Assembly (NCBI GenBank): GCA_009761415.1
Contig: QUOL01000010.1
Location: forward strand, 1,364,001 to 1,428,000
Length of the DNA: 64,000 nucleotides
Source: Sarcomyxa edulis
Taxonomy: Eukaryota > Basidiomycota > Agaricomycetes > Agaricales > Mycenaceae
Direction: 5' to 3'
Within the stretch, counting starts at the first letter, position 1; each line of letters begins with the position of its first letter. Positions 38,539 through 50,491 of the stretch are shown one piece after another. The translations under genes were made by a program, and so were the position numbers. The notes beneath the pieces are model-generated. The model ran no database searches. It was not told where the DNA came from and saw nothing but the letters and a program-made list of their open reading frames with translations.

Positions 38539-40346
38539 ATGTCTGCTCAGACTGCCAGACAGGGTACCCGTCCTCAACCCTTCGCATATCCACCCTCGAA
38601 CATACGCCAATCCTCACGATCCTCGTACCCATCATTCCTCTCCATCCAAGATACCCTCCAACTTCAACTGACATGGGCATGGAGAGGGCTGCGAGATGCC
38701 TGTCGCTGGAACCTAGTTATTTCCACTGCTGCAGGGTACGCAAATCATCCTTTTATAATTCACATACACCTCCCAAACACCAATACCAATAACAACTAAC
38801 TGTTCATCTCCGCAGAGACTCAGAAATTCGTGCTAACATATACAAATCTCTCCTACTCAACCTGCTCTCCCTGACATCTATCTATACGTTCGATCTTCTA
38901 CTCCTTCCTCTGGTCAGAAACCAGCAGAAATGGCTGCATCGGAACGTAGGATGGTTCTACCAGGTTCTATGGCTCCTCCCTGTTATCGGCGTATCCTTCT
39001 ATCTCAATGTACGTAGTCCACTTCACACTGTTGCCCACCCAGCGATCCTATACACAAATCCTTCCTAGACCCGGTCTGATTCCCTTTCCTCCCTACCTCA
39101 CAGAGCTCATGGTGTTCCACCATAGCAAAACGCACCTACACACTCCAACACGGCACACGCGCCGCTGCCCTCTCCCAATCCCTCTCCCAATCCCACCAGT
39201 CATCCACATACACCGGTATGATCTCCGCTATCGCAACATCCGCATACCGAGTCGTGATGGTCTTCACATCCATCGTGGTATCGTTCGCGTTGGCAAATGT
39301 CCCGTATGTAGGGGGTGTTGCGGGGTTTGTGTTTTTGTGTTGGATTGATGCGTGAGTGCCGTGTTTTCGGAGGATGATTACAGTATGATGGGATGATGCT
39401 GAGTGATGTGATAGGTATTATTGTTTCGAGTGAGAGCCCTCCCATCGCACATCCCATCTCGCTCTATTACTGGAATACAACTCAAACACAGGTTCGTATG
39501 GATGGCACGAGGCCTATCCCTCTCTCGAAGAGTCCGCCACCTCGAAGAAAGATGGGCGTATTATTTCGCTTTCGGTATGTATACCCATCTCCCTTCCCAT
39601 ATCCCGTCCCGTTCCCGTTCCCATCTCCCTTCTCGTTCCCGTTCCACCCCAAACCAAAAATCAAACTCCACCCGCAATTCGTTATGTTCTGTACTGTACT
39701 GTACTGACTCTCGACACACAGGTCTCCCATCAGCCGCGATATGCACATGCGGAACCGGTCTAGCGAACGGAGCTCTATTCGCTCTCGTCTTCCCTGCAGT
39801 GCGTCCGAGTCCTTTTCGTCCCTTTCGTCCTGTTCCCGTACTAACTTAAGCCAACGCTAACTCACTTCCCTTACACATGGAATGTAGTTCATAATAATGG
39901 CAATGCACGCCCGACCACTACCCATCGACCCGTACAGTCCCCTCCCTTCTTCTTCCCCTTCCCTTGCCCTTTCCCCTTCCTCTTCTTCTTCTTACCCTAC
40001 CGCCTCAAACACCAACACCAACACCAACACCAACACCCCCACCTCCACCAACGAAACAATCCACCACCCATCCCCATTCATACCCATCCGTCTCCCCATA
40101 TTCGCACCAGTTATATGGCTGAACGACTGGATCGTGAGGATTTTGAGCGTTGACGGGGGTGGGGGGAGACGAAGTGGTATTGCGAGTGGTGGTGGGAGGG
40201 GCAGTGGGAGGGGCAGGGCGTGGAGTGAGACGGCTGAGAGCGTTGAAGAAGGGTCTGGGACTGGAGAAGCGGTTGAGTTGGATTATATGAGGGGTTCCAT
40301 GGCTAAGACTTCGCGTATTAATATTGGACGACGGAAGGTTGATTGA
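38539..40346 (+). CDS. EI24-type multi-pass membrane protein
   Basis: Seven exons: 38539-38735, 38816-39008, 39104-39351, 39415-39429, 39492-39574, 39722-39798, 39888-40346, totalling 423 residues from the ATG at 38539 (480 from 38368). Family text: WAWRGLRDACRWNLV, then EIRANIYKSLLLNLLSL, then WFYQVLWLLPVIGVSFYLN, then SAYRVVMVFTSIVVSFAL and LSRRVRHLEERWAYYFAFGL. Six or so membrane helices. EI24/PIG8 relatives are ER membrane proteins linked to autophagy, growth control or sporulation; the fungal role is unclear. Exon 4 is a 15 nt micro-exon (YYCFE region). After the last helix a Pro/Ser tail has an Asn-Thr repeat from ACCAAC units (about 40013-40036). Confidence 0.85.
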
Positions 40347-40441
40347 CTGTACATCCATTCTGTCTTTCCGTATGTACATACATACACCAATACACACTTT
40401 TGGTGATACATACAACACTCGAAAAACCAAAAAACACCACA

Positions 40442-41700
40442 TCACCCAAACCCAGCCCACTCAACAGAAAGAAACGACACCTCCCCCTTCTCCTCGTCCC
40501 ACCCACACAACAAATGCGCCTTCTTCGTCGCAGTGCCCAGTCTCCCATGAGCGACGATCTCCATGGGTCGGAGGGGGGAAAGTGGGGAGTCGATGACGGT
40601 GGCTGCGAAGTGGGAGTGGTAGCGTAGGGGGTCGCCTGCATGGCAATCGAAATGTATCATCAGTAAACCAGTAAACCCAAAAAGCAACAAACCCGACATA
40701 TAAAAACATCAACAAGAACAGGAGTGGAGTAAGAAAACAAGAAAACGCGAAACGCACCAGGATAAACCAACCAATCACTCCCAAACTTAATCCCCCCACC
40801 CATAAAAAACCCTTCCTCCCATAACCCCCTGAAAACACCACACCTCGCTCTCTCTTCCAGCGTGGAGGGGTAATCCCATACACCTGCTTCGCGCGCGGAG
40901 GAGAGGGTGGTGTGGGTGTGCGGGATGGGGAGGTACCATGGGAGGGTGGATGATTCGGCTGGTATTGTGATGGTGTATGAGGGATCTTGAGAGGAAGAAG
41001 GTGATGGGCGTGGTTGGGGTGGTGGGGATGGGGTGAACACCGAACTGGTGCTAGAGCCTTCCGAAGCAGCTTGTACAATAGCAGCAGCCGCCGCCGCTCG
41101 TCTCTCCTCCCTAACCCTCCGTTTCTCCACAGCCGCTTCAGACATTCCACGCCCACGCACAAGCTCATCGTCTTTCGCAGCTTTCGCTTCAGCCAGAACG
41201 ACCTGCTGTCGGATATCGTTTTTTTGAGATGCGGCCCAGGATGTTAGGTGGTCGGTGGTTGGGGGTGGGTAGGAGGCGGGGTCGTTTATTAGGACTGCCA
41301 ACTCTATAATAATAATAGTTATGAGTTAGTTGAAAGCAACACGGAAATTGGATTGAATCAGTGTTGGTGTTAGCATTGAGAAGGCGCACCTTTTTCAACT
41401 AACAACACAACCTCCTCCGGCATCAACACAAGCGGAACACCCAGGAACACATTCTGCTGTGAGAGATGGGGTAGTGTTCCGGATAGGATCCCGCAGATGT
41501 TGTGTTCTGAGCGGATTTTTGCTATGTCTGGTGGGTGTAAATGTAAATGTAAATGTAATGTTTTCTTCACGATTAACGCCCGCTCTCAAAGGCTTCTAGG
41601 GTGAATAATTGTGGGAGAGGGGCGTACCATCGACATCCCACACGTATGCTCTTTTGTTCGCTATGCGGATGGGTATGCGTATGCGGGAGTCTGCGCTCAT
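40442..41700 (-). CDS. SEN34: tRNA-splicing endonuclease subunit SEN34
   Basis: Four minus-strand exons: 41628-41700, 41390-41527, 40758-41303, 40442-40635, totalling 316 residues. The N-terminal domain shows IRIPIRIANKRAYVWDV and FLGVPLVLMPEEVVLLVE. The middle is an Ala/Glu-rich coil, then Ser/Pro-rich. The catalytic C-terminal domain has MGGGIKFGSDWLVYPGDPLR and the active His in YHSHF; a Lys follows in TKKAHLLC, matching the Tyr-His-Lys triad of the family. SEN34 cuts the 3' splice site of intron-containing pre-tRNAs within the Sen2/15/34/54 complex. Start codons of SEN34 and the GDSL esterase are 175 bp apart, back to back. Confidence 0.93.
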
Positions 41701-41875
41701 GGTCGCAAGTTGAGGGAGGGAGGTGAAGAAGTCGGTTTGCACTGACAATATTGACGCGGATCGGATATCGAAGGCTCGATCATTTTGATAAGATCGTCGA
41801 GTCGTTCATCTCCTGCTCTATCACTTGTACTTGGTACTCAAGTACTCCAGCGACGCAGTACCACTACCTCTTGCC
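41701..41875. promoter_or_regulatory. Shared divergent promoter, SEN34 / GDSL esterase
   Basis: 175 bp between two divergent ATGs. It contains a CACTTGTACTTGGTACTCAA-like stretch near 41823 and no clear TATA box. Inferred from gene orientation only. Confidence 0.5.
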
Positions 41876-43000
41876 ATGGCAGCCTACGTCGAAGACACCA
41901 TCATGCTCTTCGGAGACTCCATAACCCAAGGTGCCTTTGAGCCTGGTGGATTCGGACAGCGTCTTTCTCGTAAGTATATGCATGCACTATGAACTCTAAA
42001 GTTGTTGCGAGCACTGCACTTACACGACCTTGTTGCACGATGACTGCACCACCTTGCTTCACGATCACTGCGATTACACAACCTTGCTCGCACTACGACT
42101 AACGTCCGACTAGATGTATACGCGAGAAAACTGGACGTGCTAAATCGCGGCTTATCCGGCTACAACACAGAATGGGGTATCCCAGTCTTCGAACAGGTGC
42201 GTCAAACGGCCGACGTAACATGTACAGACGAACGACCCCTCACTGGCCCCTGGCAGTGCATCGCCAAACAACACTCACAACCCCCCGTCCCCAAAGTGCG
42301 CCTCCTCACGATCTGGTTCGGAGCGAACGACGCATGCATCAAGCCCTCCCCGCAACACGTCCCCCTCCCCCAATTCATCGCCAACCTCAAACACCTCATC
42401 GACATGATCCGCTCACCCACATCACCCTACCACTCACCCTCGACGCGGATCATTCTCATCACACCACCACCAGTAAACACACATCAGAGGCTTGCGGACC
42501 TAGCGTCGCGGAATCCCCCACAGGCTCTGGATCGGTTATTTGATACGACGAAGGCGTATGCGGAGGCGGTGAGGAGTGTGGGGGCGTCGTATGCGGCTGG
42601 GGGGGATGGGAGTGTGTGTGTGTTGGATGTGTGGACGGAGTTGTGGGAGGCTGCGGGGAGGGATGAGAGGGCGTTGAGTAGGTATTTGGTGGATGGACTT
42701 CATTTGAATGGGGATGGATACGAGGTGAGCCCCCAATAGTTAGGTCTTGACGCGGGGTGAGAAACTGACTTGGGTGTCAGATCATGTATAATGGACTGAT
42801 GGATACGATTCTGGATGTATACCCTGAACTGCATTATAACCGGCTGCAGTATGTGTTCAAACCGTGAGTAGCCCTAGGCGAGGATCCGTTGTGTTCGCGC
42901 CCTTACTGAATGTTGTCGGTGATATAGGTGGTCCGAGATAGATCGCGAGAATCCGGGGCCGTCGCTGGTAAAACGAGGTGCAGACGTGCCAGTCGCCTAG
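41876..43000 (+). CDS. IAH1: GDSL esterase, isoamyl acetate hydrolase type
   Basis: Four exons: 41876-41969, 42114-42724, 42781-42863, 42928-43000, totalling 286 residues. SGNH hydrolase blocks are all present: block I IMLFGDSITQG (nucleophile Ser), block II around LNRGLSGYNTEW (Gly), block III IWFGANDAC (Asn), block V DGLHLNGDGYE (Asp and His). In yeast Iah1 hydrolyses short-chain acetate esters such as isoamyl acetate. Exon 2 switches abruptly near 42490 from C-ending to G-ending codons. There is no signal peptide, so it is cytosolic. Confidence 0.9.
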
Positions 43001-43905
43001 GCCATGTCAGAGGCGGCCAAGTAGCGGTAGGCCACAGTAGCTGGCACGGGAGATGGCACGGTGTATTCGATGGCTGGTACTAGGGTAGAATACAAGCTAC
43101 TCGTAGTGGCTGTGCTAGAAGTGGGTGTCGGCCCGAATGCGGCGGTTGTTATGAGCGCGATCACGTGTCAAGTTGAACATTGGCAAACAATGGCCAAACA
43201 AAGATGGATACCGGAGAGTGTACGCGACGGACGGCGAACTACCAGCTGCCATTACCAGCCTTTTGACTGTTTTTGGCTGATACTCTAACCTGCGTTACCT
43301 CTTAGTTTGTACATTGGGTCAGTCTCCCCTTATTACGGTCTATCTACTCCCTATTTGGGTGTAATCTGACTTTATAAGGAAGGCACCGGAGGCGGGGACC
43401 CACACCTGTCCACAAAATTAAATCCATCCTTCCCCCGTGAGAACTCCCTCCTCCCATCCTTACTGTTCCTGTGCTCACCTTGATCTCCATACCAAGGCGC
43501 GGCCTCCTCCGTCAACACACTCTTTACGAGAAAACGTGCTAGGATACAAGGACACTGGGCACGCTAGGTATGTTCGTCTCAACTTCAGCGCTTCAGAGTG
43601 CACTCGTGCGTCCACTTGAACTTGCGCCCGGGTTTGTCCTATTTTGGACGAAATGTGGATGTGGACACTGGACGTCTACTCTGCTCGTCCACAAAACATG
43701 CCGCTCACCTCTTTCCTCTTTCTCACAGCCGACAACCTCTCTTTCTTACTCCCCAACAACAACAACAACTGGTCTGTACACTCACTACCTCTTACTTCTA
43801 TCTTACTTACGTGGCATCCAATACCTGCTGCCACCACGCAGAAACCAACAACCAAAACCCAAAACATATTCCTCAGAGACACCCCACCCAAGACTAGTAC
43901 TCCCA
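43001..43905. other. Upstream region of CDC25
   Basis: About 900 bp. A TATAAG at 43373-43378 and a Cys/Thr-rich leader frame lie upstream of the CDC25 ATG. The CDC25 frame stays open upstream to 43570, so an earlier start cannot be excluded, but that extension is low in coding quality. No other gene is supported. Confidence 0.4.
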
Positions 43906-46744
43906 ATGGCATTCCTCGACGTACCCTCACGTCACGCCTCCCAACGCTTCATGCGCCCCCGTGGCAACGCCAACATCGACTCCGACGACTTTCTCTCCTC
44001 AGACCTCGACCTCGACCTCGACCTCGAACTCTCATTCGCATCCAACGTATCCATCCACTCACCACCCCCATCCGAAGCACTCATGCTCTCTCCCAACGCT
44101 GGCAACGAAAGCGACTACGCACCCATGGACATCTCACCCGCACCCGCTCCTCCCCCCAAAAACAAAGAAAAGAAACCCTCATTCGAAAAGGAAAAGGAAA
44201 AGGCGGGACGGCCCCGTGCGTTTACCAGTGGTGCAAGGCTTTTTGGTCGTGATATGAGCAATGGACTCGGATTGCCACCGGTCACGGCCACTCAGACGCA
44301 ATCCCAAGTGGCAGTGGCAGCACCGGCGTCTTTGAGCAAGTCAGGATCGACATCCTCCAAACGCATCCAACGCTCCGCGTTGCCTCTACAATGGTTTGAA
44401 CCTACGAGAACATCTGAAGTGACAGTGAAGCAAGCTAATGCTAATGTTAATGGTTTCTCTGCTGTACGTCCCACCCGTCTCTTATTCACATTCTAATCCG
44501 GACTGGCACTCGTCCAATGCTCATGTTTCATTCATTTGGCTGACATACTTTCTTTTTCTTTTCCTCGTTCCTCGTTCCTGTCAGCCTCTCCCAACAGTCC
44601 CAGCCTCGCCTGGAGACGACGCGATGGACGTCGACTCATCCTACACCGCACTCTCCGCACCCTACACCTTCGAACCAACCCATCCACTCAATCTCGATTC
44701 CTCTCCAACCATCACATCCAGCACCAACACCCGCTCCAGTACCCGCGACTCGGGGTTCAACAACCTCTTCTACGAACCCCTCTCCCCTCGTCGGTCCTTC
44801 GAATCTCCTCGATCCCAACACCAACACCAATCCCAATCCCACTCCCAAAACCACAGGACCTCAAAACGCCGTTCCCTCTCCCCCGAACCGTGCATCTCAG
44901 ACCCAGACTTCTCATCCCCAGGCCTCGGCGGGCTCCAATCGTCGCCTTCCCAGCGGAAACTAGAGCGTATGTCAAGTGGGCCTTTGTTCCCTCGCACCAC
45001 CACCAACAACAGCGGCAACAGCGGCAACAACGGCAAACCAACGCTACAAGGCCTAGGAGCAGCCCCCTCATCCAACTTCCTAAAACGACCCCGAAGACCC
45101 GTCGTTTCAGCTATCCTCAGTCCCACTGACATCCAAGGCGCCTATTCCGCGTATCCCTCCCTCTCCTCCGCCTATCCCGACCGCGACCAAGCCATACCCA
45201 TCCCAAAAGCCCTCCCCCCAACCCGCCGCGCCTTCTCCGCCCTCCTCCCCCCCACCTCATTCCTTACCAACAACACCAACAACAGCAACAACAACGACCC
45301 GCTCTCAGCCGACGAATCCTCATTCGACGCTGACCTAGACCTAGACCTTGAGTTGGACATGTCGTCCCCTGCACAAGCGTATGCGAAGAGGCAGCATGGG
45401 AAGGTTATGAGGACGATTAGGAGGTGTGATGGGATGGAGGATTTTAGGGCTGGGGGTTTGGGGGGTGTGGGGGGTAATACGGGAATGGGGGGTACGGGAA
45501 TGGGCGGAATGGGGGCAGGGACGGGAGGGATGCAGGAAAGCCCTTCGGGGAAGTACATGAGTATGAGTATGAGTATGAGTCCGGGGTTACCTGGGTTTGG
45601 GGATAACGAGGCGCATGGGAAGATTTTGCCTTGTAGGAGGGTGACGGAGGATGGGTTGATGAGGATTACTTGTCATACTGTACGCTTTACCCCCTACTCT
45701 ACCTTCCCCCTTCCCTTCCCTCTTTACCCACTGACATCCTTTGTTTTATCTGCACAGCTCGACGACCTCCTAGACGGCGTCTACAAATCCCAAATAACAG
45801 ACTTCCACATCATCGACTGTCGCTTCGACTACGAATACAACGGGGGGCACATCCCCGGTGCCGTCAACATCAACACGACGTCTGGCGTCGAGGAGTTGTT
45901 GTTGGGGAGTGGGGTTCCGAAGCCTCGGCCGTCGGTTAGTGGGGATGCGGTTAGGAAGACGGTGTTGGTGTTTCATTGTGAGTTTAGTGCGAAGAGGGCG
46001 CCGACTTTGTGAGTACCGTCTCTTCCCTCTTCCTTCCTTGGTTGGTTGGTTGATATAACCCTGACACCACCTTCACGGCCCTGCAGCGCAAAACACCTCC
46101 GCGCAAAAGACCGCGCCCTCAACAACCACTTCTACCCCAAAATCCACTACCCCGAAGTCTACATCCTCGAAGGCGGATACTGCCAATACTTCAAAACCTC
46201 CGCCGTGCGGTGTGAGCCCCCAGCGTATGTGACGATGGACGATCCGACGCATGCGGTTTCGAGGAGAGAGGATTTGGATCAGTTTAGGAGGGCGAAGTTT
46301 GGGAGACATAAGTCTTATGCTTATGGGGATGGGGTGGGGAAGTTGGGTATGGGTATGTTACAACAATCGCAGGGACAGTCGCAAGGACAGTCGAAGAGGA
46401 ACACCGCCCCCAGCGGCAGCGGCGGCGGTGGCGGGGGTGGTACGAACCCACTCTTCGCAGCAGCCAACGCAGCACGTACCCGCCGCGCCGGGAGTACCAA
46501 CGCCTTATCCACTCTGAATGAGGACGGGAATATGACTACGCATAGTGATGGGGATGATGATGATACGGATATTGGGGATAGTCCTTGTCCGCCTCCTACT
46601 AAGGGTGCTGCGAAGGGGGGGAGTAAGGGGGGTAACTTGAAGAAGATGGGGATGGGTGGGATGGGGGGTGGGATGGGTATGGGGGGCGGGAGGGTTCCGC
46701 TTGTGAGGGCTGAGACGTATGGGCCTGGGAGGATGCAGTATTGA
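43906..46744 (+). CDS. CDC25: CDC25/Mih1 M-phase inducer phosphatase
   Basis: Four exons: 43906-44463, 44585-45679, 45758-46008, 46087-46744, totalling 853 residues. The N-terminal two thirds is disordered: an Asp/Leu repeat (LDLDLDLELS) coded by GACCTC units, many SP sites, Asn and Gln runs. The catalytic rhodanese-type domain begins near LDDLLDGVYKSQITDFHIID, with DCRFDYEYNGGHIPGAVNIN. The HC(X)5R loop reads HCEFSAKRAP; its cysteine ends exon 3. Then come YPEVYILEGGYCQYF and a Gly/Met-rich tail (MGMGGMGGGMGM). It removes the inhibitory Tyr phosphate of Cdk1 at G2/M. The active-site loop differs from the common HCEFSSERGP at three positions. Confidence 0.92.
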
Positions 46745-48091
46745 TGCACTCGACTCGGGATTCGCTTTCAGCTTTCAGCAAGGGACCTTGGTGATGCATG
46801 CATCGGACAAGGTCAAAGGAATCAATACTACCCCATCACATCACGCCTCACGCTTCGTCACGCCCCTCAACAAGATACTCTTTTCGGAATCAACAATAAC
46901 AACAATATAAAAAAATATCAATGAACGACTCCCTCCCCTCTCCCCTCCCCGCCCGGATCCACGCCCATCTTCTCTCTCTCTCCATGACATTTGACAAGAC
47001 CCAAGAAACAAGACCCAAGAAATTTCATGCCTTTGGCACGCCATTCGTTACCTTGCCACGCTCTCTCATTGTTCTCCCTGCGGACGCGACTGGAAAAGCT
47101 ACCGCATATAACCCAATTACAGTTACAGGATCACATCGCTTCCATCATCAACAACTTCGACATCAAGAACAACTTCAAGAACATCAAGAACAACAAGAAA
47201 ACAATTATATCTCTCATCTCTCATCTCTCATCTCTCTGCATTTCATCTCCCCGAATTTATATCCAAATCCAACTCTCCAATCCAATCAACGCGCTGGGTA
47301 GCTTCACGATGGTTTCTGTAAACACATCTCGCCAACCAAATATTTGTTTCGATATCGATATCTATATGCCCACAATCACAACGGACGAGCCATCATGCCA
47401 TCACTTTCGACGCGACGCTCTATCCAATCTCAACGCCTCATCTATCCACCCACGTTTTCTTTTTTCGTCTTATGTCTTATCAATTCTTCGGCCATACATC
47501 TGTTTTCTTCTCTCTCATCTTCCCTACTAGCCTACGGTGGTATTATTATGTGGCTCTCATCACGAGAGCTTCACCCACGTAGGCTATGTCGTTTCCATTT
47601 CCGTTTATCTTTCTTTCCCTCTCTCCTCTCTCATCTTCTGGTCCCGTTACTCTTAGAGTCGCCACCCACTGTTACTGTACCGTGTGTGGTCTGGCTACTT
47701 TCCTCCCCTCCACCTTGTTATAACTTTCGCGTTATGTGATTCGTATATAGATCAAGTTCAAGTTCTTATTTCTCTACATCTGTTTCTGTTTCTGTTTCTG
47801 TTTATAGCTTCCTTTTTCTTTTTGGCACGAATGCATGAATGGACTGTTTGTTTTATAACTACGACTGCAATCATTATACAGTTTGACGATCTTCTCATAC
47901 GATGGGCTTGTAAGTAGAGATCTAAGGATGATCATGCAGTCAGCAAGCGGTATACCGTGACGTTTGAGGTGGTTCGCACTCCGCAGGCGGCGCCACAAAC
48001 GAATACGCAAGTCGCGTTCTCTGGAAATTATTCCAGTTGCAAAGGAAAGCTTTCTCGTAAAGCACAACACCCTTCGCATACTTTACTCACC
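46745..48091. other. Intergenic, low-complexity, no gene found
   Basis: About 1.35 kb between CDC25 and CCT1. It holds AAC/AAG-rich runs (about 47140-47210), CTCATCT repeats (47207-47240), a TTTCTG repeat (about 47780-47810) and pyrimidine-rich sequence. Open frames here are low-complexity and lack splice support. It likely contains the CDC25 3' untranslated region and the CCT1 promoter. Confidence 0.5.
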
Positions 48092-50179
48092 ATGTTTCAA
48101 CGTGATCCTCGTGCTGGTGCGTTCCTTGGAGGAGACCGTGTATCTGGCCAGGATATCCGAGATCAAAATGGTGCGTTTATCGTTCTCGAATCTCGATGCC
48201 TCATCCTGCATCTAAGCATCTTGAAATCCTACAGTTATCGCGGCACAATCTATCGCGAATATCGTGAAAAGCTCTCTTGGGCCTATGGGTCTTGATAAAA
48301 TGCTGGTGGATAACATCGGGGTAAGTAGCCCATCATTCAAGCCCAGGAATGAAGAGAGTTTGGATATATAATGGAAATTTACAGGAAGTCACCATATCCA
48401 ACGACGGAGCTACCATCCTCTCCCTCCTCGCCGTCGAACACCCCGCAGGCCGTATCTTCGTCGAACTCGCTCAAAAGCAAGACAAGGAAGTAGGAGACGG
48501 AACGACCTCAGTCGTGATCGTCGCCGCAGAACTTTTACGTCGAGCCAACGAACTCGTCAAGGCCAAAATCCACCCGACGACGATCATCACGGGCTACCGG
48601 CTGGCGTGCAGAGAGGCGGTGAAGTTCATGCAGGATCAGTTGAGTGTCAAGGTAGATGTGTTAGGTAGGGATGCTTTGGTCAATGCTGCGAAGACTAGCA
48701 TGTCCAGTAAGATCATTGGAAGGTGAGTTTTGACAGAATCTTCTCCTTCGGTATGGATTAACATGTCTCTGTCTAGTGACGACGATTTGTTCGCGCCGAT
48801 GGCTGTAGATGCTATGTTGGCAGTGAGGACTATTAACTTGCGAGGAGACATAAAATACCCGGTCAAGGCTGTCAATGTACTCAAAGCTCACGGAAGAAGT
48901 GCACGGGAGTCTTTGTTTGTTCAGGGTTACGCTCTGAATTGCACTGTCGCCAGTCAAGGTTCGTTTTCCAGATTTGTTTCGTTTGTATGGGACTTGACTC
49001 GGAAACGTTCGCGGCAGCCATGAAGAAACGGATATTGGGCGCTAAAATCGCGTGCTTGGATATTAACCTACAAAAGACGCGAATGCAGTTAGGTGTGCAG
49101 ATTTTGGTGGAGGATCCTAACCAATTGGAAGAGATCCGCAAAAGGTACGACCACCAGCCATTATTTATGCACCCAGTTACCGTTTCTGATCAGTCTGAAC
49201 TTTTGTTGGCAATCATAGAGAGGCCGAGATCACGCTAGAGCGTATCCGCAAGATCCTCGCCGCAGGAGCCAATGTAGTGCTAACCACTAAAGGCATAGAT
49301 GACCTCTGTCTCAAGGAATTCGTCGAAGCCGGAGCCATGGCTGTCCGGCGCTGCAGGAAAGAGGATTTACGGCGGATCGCGAAAGCCACGGGTGGAACTC
49401 TCATTTCGAGTCTGGCGAATCTCGAGGGCGAAGAGACTTTTGAAGCGAGTTATCTAGGGAACGCGGATGAAGTGATCCAGGAACGGATCTCGGATGACGA
49501 GTTAATTTTGATCAAGGGGACCAAAGTGGTGAACTCTGCATCGATTGTGTTGAGGGGTGCAAACGACTACATGCTGGATGAGATGGAGAGGGCTTTACAC
49601 GATACGCTGTCGGTGATCAAGCGGACGCTCGAGAGTGGATCTGTAGTTCCTGGAGGAGGTGCTGTGGAATCTGCTTTGAGCATCTACTTGGAGAACTTTG
49701 CCACAACAGTGGTAAGTGCTTTTCTATATCTTCCTTATCATTTCCCTGACTATCTACTGCTATCATAGGGGTCCAGAGAGCAGCTTGCCATTGCTGAGTT
49801 TGCAGGTGCTTTGTTGTCGATTCCCAAAACGTTAGCAGTCAACGCAGCCAAAGACTCTACGGACCTGGTTGCCAAACTGAGATCGTATCACAACGCGGCC
49901 CAAAACGCACCGGCGGGTGACCCGAAAAAGGCCTTGCTACGATATGGTCTCGATCTCATGAACGGGGAAGTTCGAGACAATGTGACGGCAGGTGTCCTTG
50001 AGCCTACGATGAGCAAGGTCAAGAGTTTAAAATCTGCGTACGAGGCGGCGGTATCTTTGTTGCGGATTGATGATGCGATCCAGTGTGTTCCCGGTGAGTG
50101 ACTTTGTGTGAGAGTTGAGATAATTTACTGATGCGATTTTACAGAACAAAAAGGAGACCCTGACCCACACGGTCACTGA
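48092..50179 (+). CDS. CCT1: Chaperonin CCT/TRiC subunit alpha
   Basis: Eight exons: 48092-48170, 48235-48320, 48385-48722, 48777-48958, 49018-49144, 49219-49711, 49769-50093, 50145-50179, totalling 554 residues. Group II chaperonin signatures: SLGPMGLDKMLVDN, VTISNDGATIL, the ATP-binding GDGTTSVV, and GGGAVESAL late in the chain. Alpha-subunit text such as DDDLFAPMAVDAMLAV and KIHPTTIITGYRLACREAV identifies the paralogue. It forms part of the eight-subunit ring that folds actin and tubulin in the cytosol. The protein ends GDPDPHGH. Confidence 0.95.
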
Positions 50180-50491
50180 TAACAGACTGTACGAGTAGCG
50201 TAGTAGTGCGTATACTAATAGTAGAACCGTCGTATGAGAAGATAATGCATACCTCCATAACATGTTGGATAACATATGTTGGACGTTGAGTATCTCGAAG
50301 CTTCGAGTCGGAGTTGTTAATCCTCGAGTCGACGCGACTAGTCACGTGCGTGAATCAACACTCGTCTTGGCCGTCAACGCACTTTGTCAACAAGCCTCGC
50401 CATCGTACACCACAGCGAGCTCAACCCCTTCAACATCGTACGAATCAACGAACTTAATTACCCCACACATTCACTCACCATATGCACCAGC
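50180..50491. other. Intergenic between CCT1 and CDC27
   Basis: About 310 bp between two co-oriented genes. A CTCGAGTCGACGCGACTAG-like stretch at about 50324 is the only notable motif. No coding exon was seen. Confidence 0.4.

Noticed and set aside
45172..46749. Long minus-strand Pro/Ser frames across CDC25
   Set aside because: Shadows of the Gly- and Ser-rich regions of CDC25; the plus strand has the phosphatase domain with consistent splicing.
46921..47739. Several plus-strand open frames of 126-179 codons
   Set aside because: Low-complexity Ser/His/Leu text derived from CATC/CTC and AAC repeats, with no splice signals or family resemblance.
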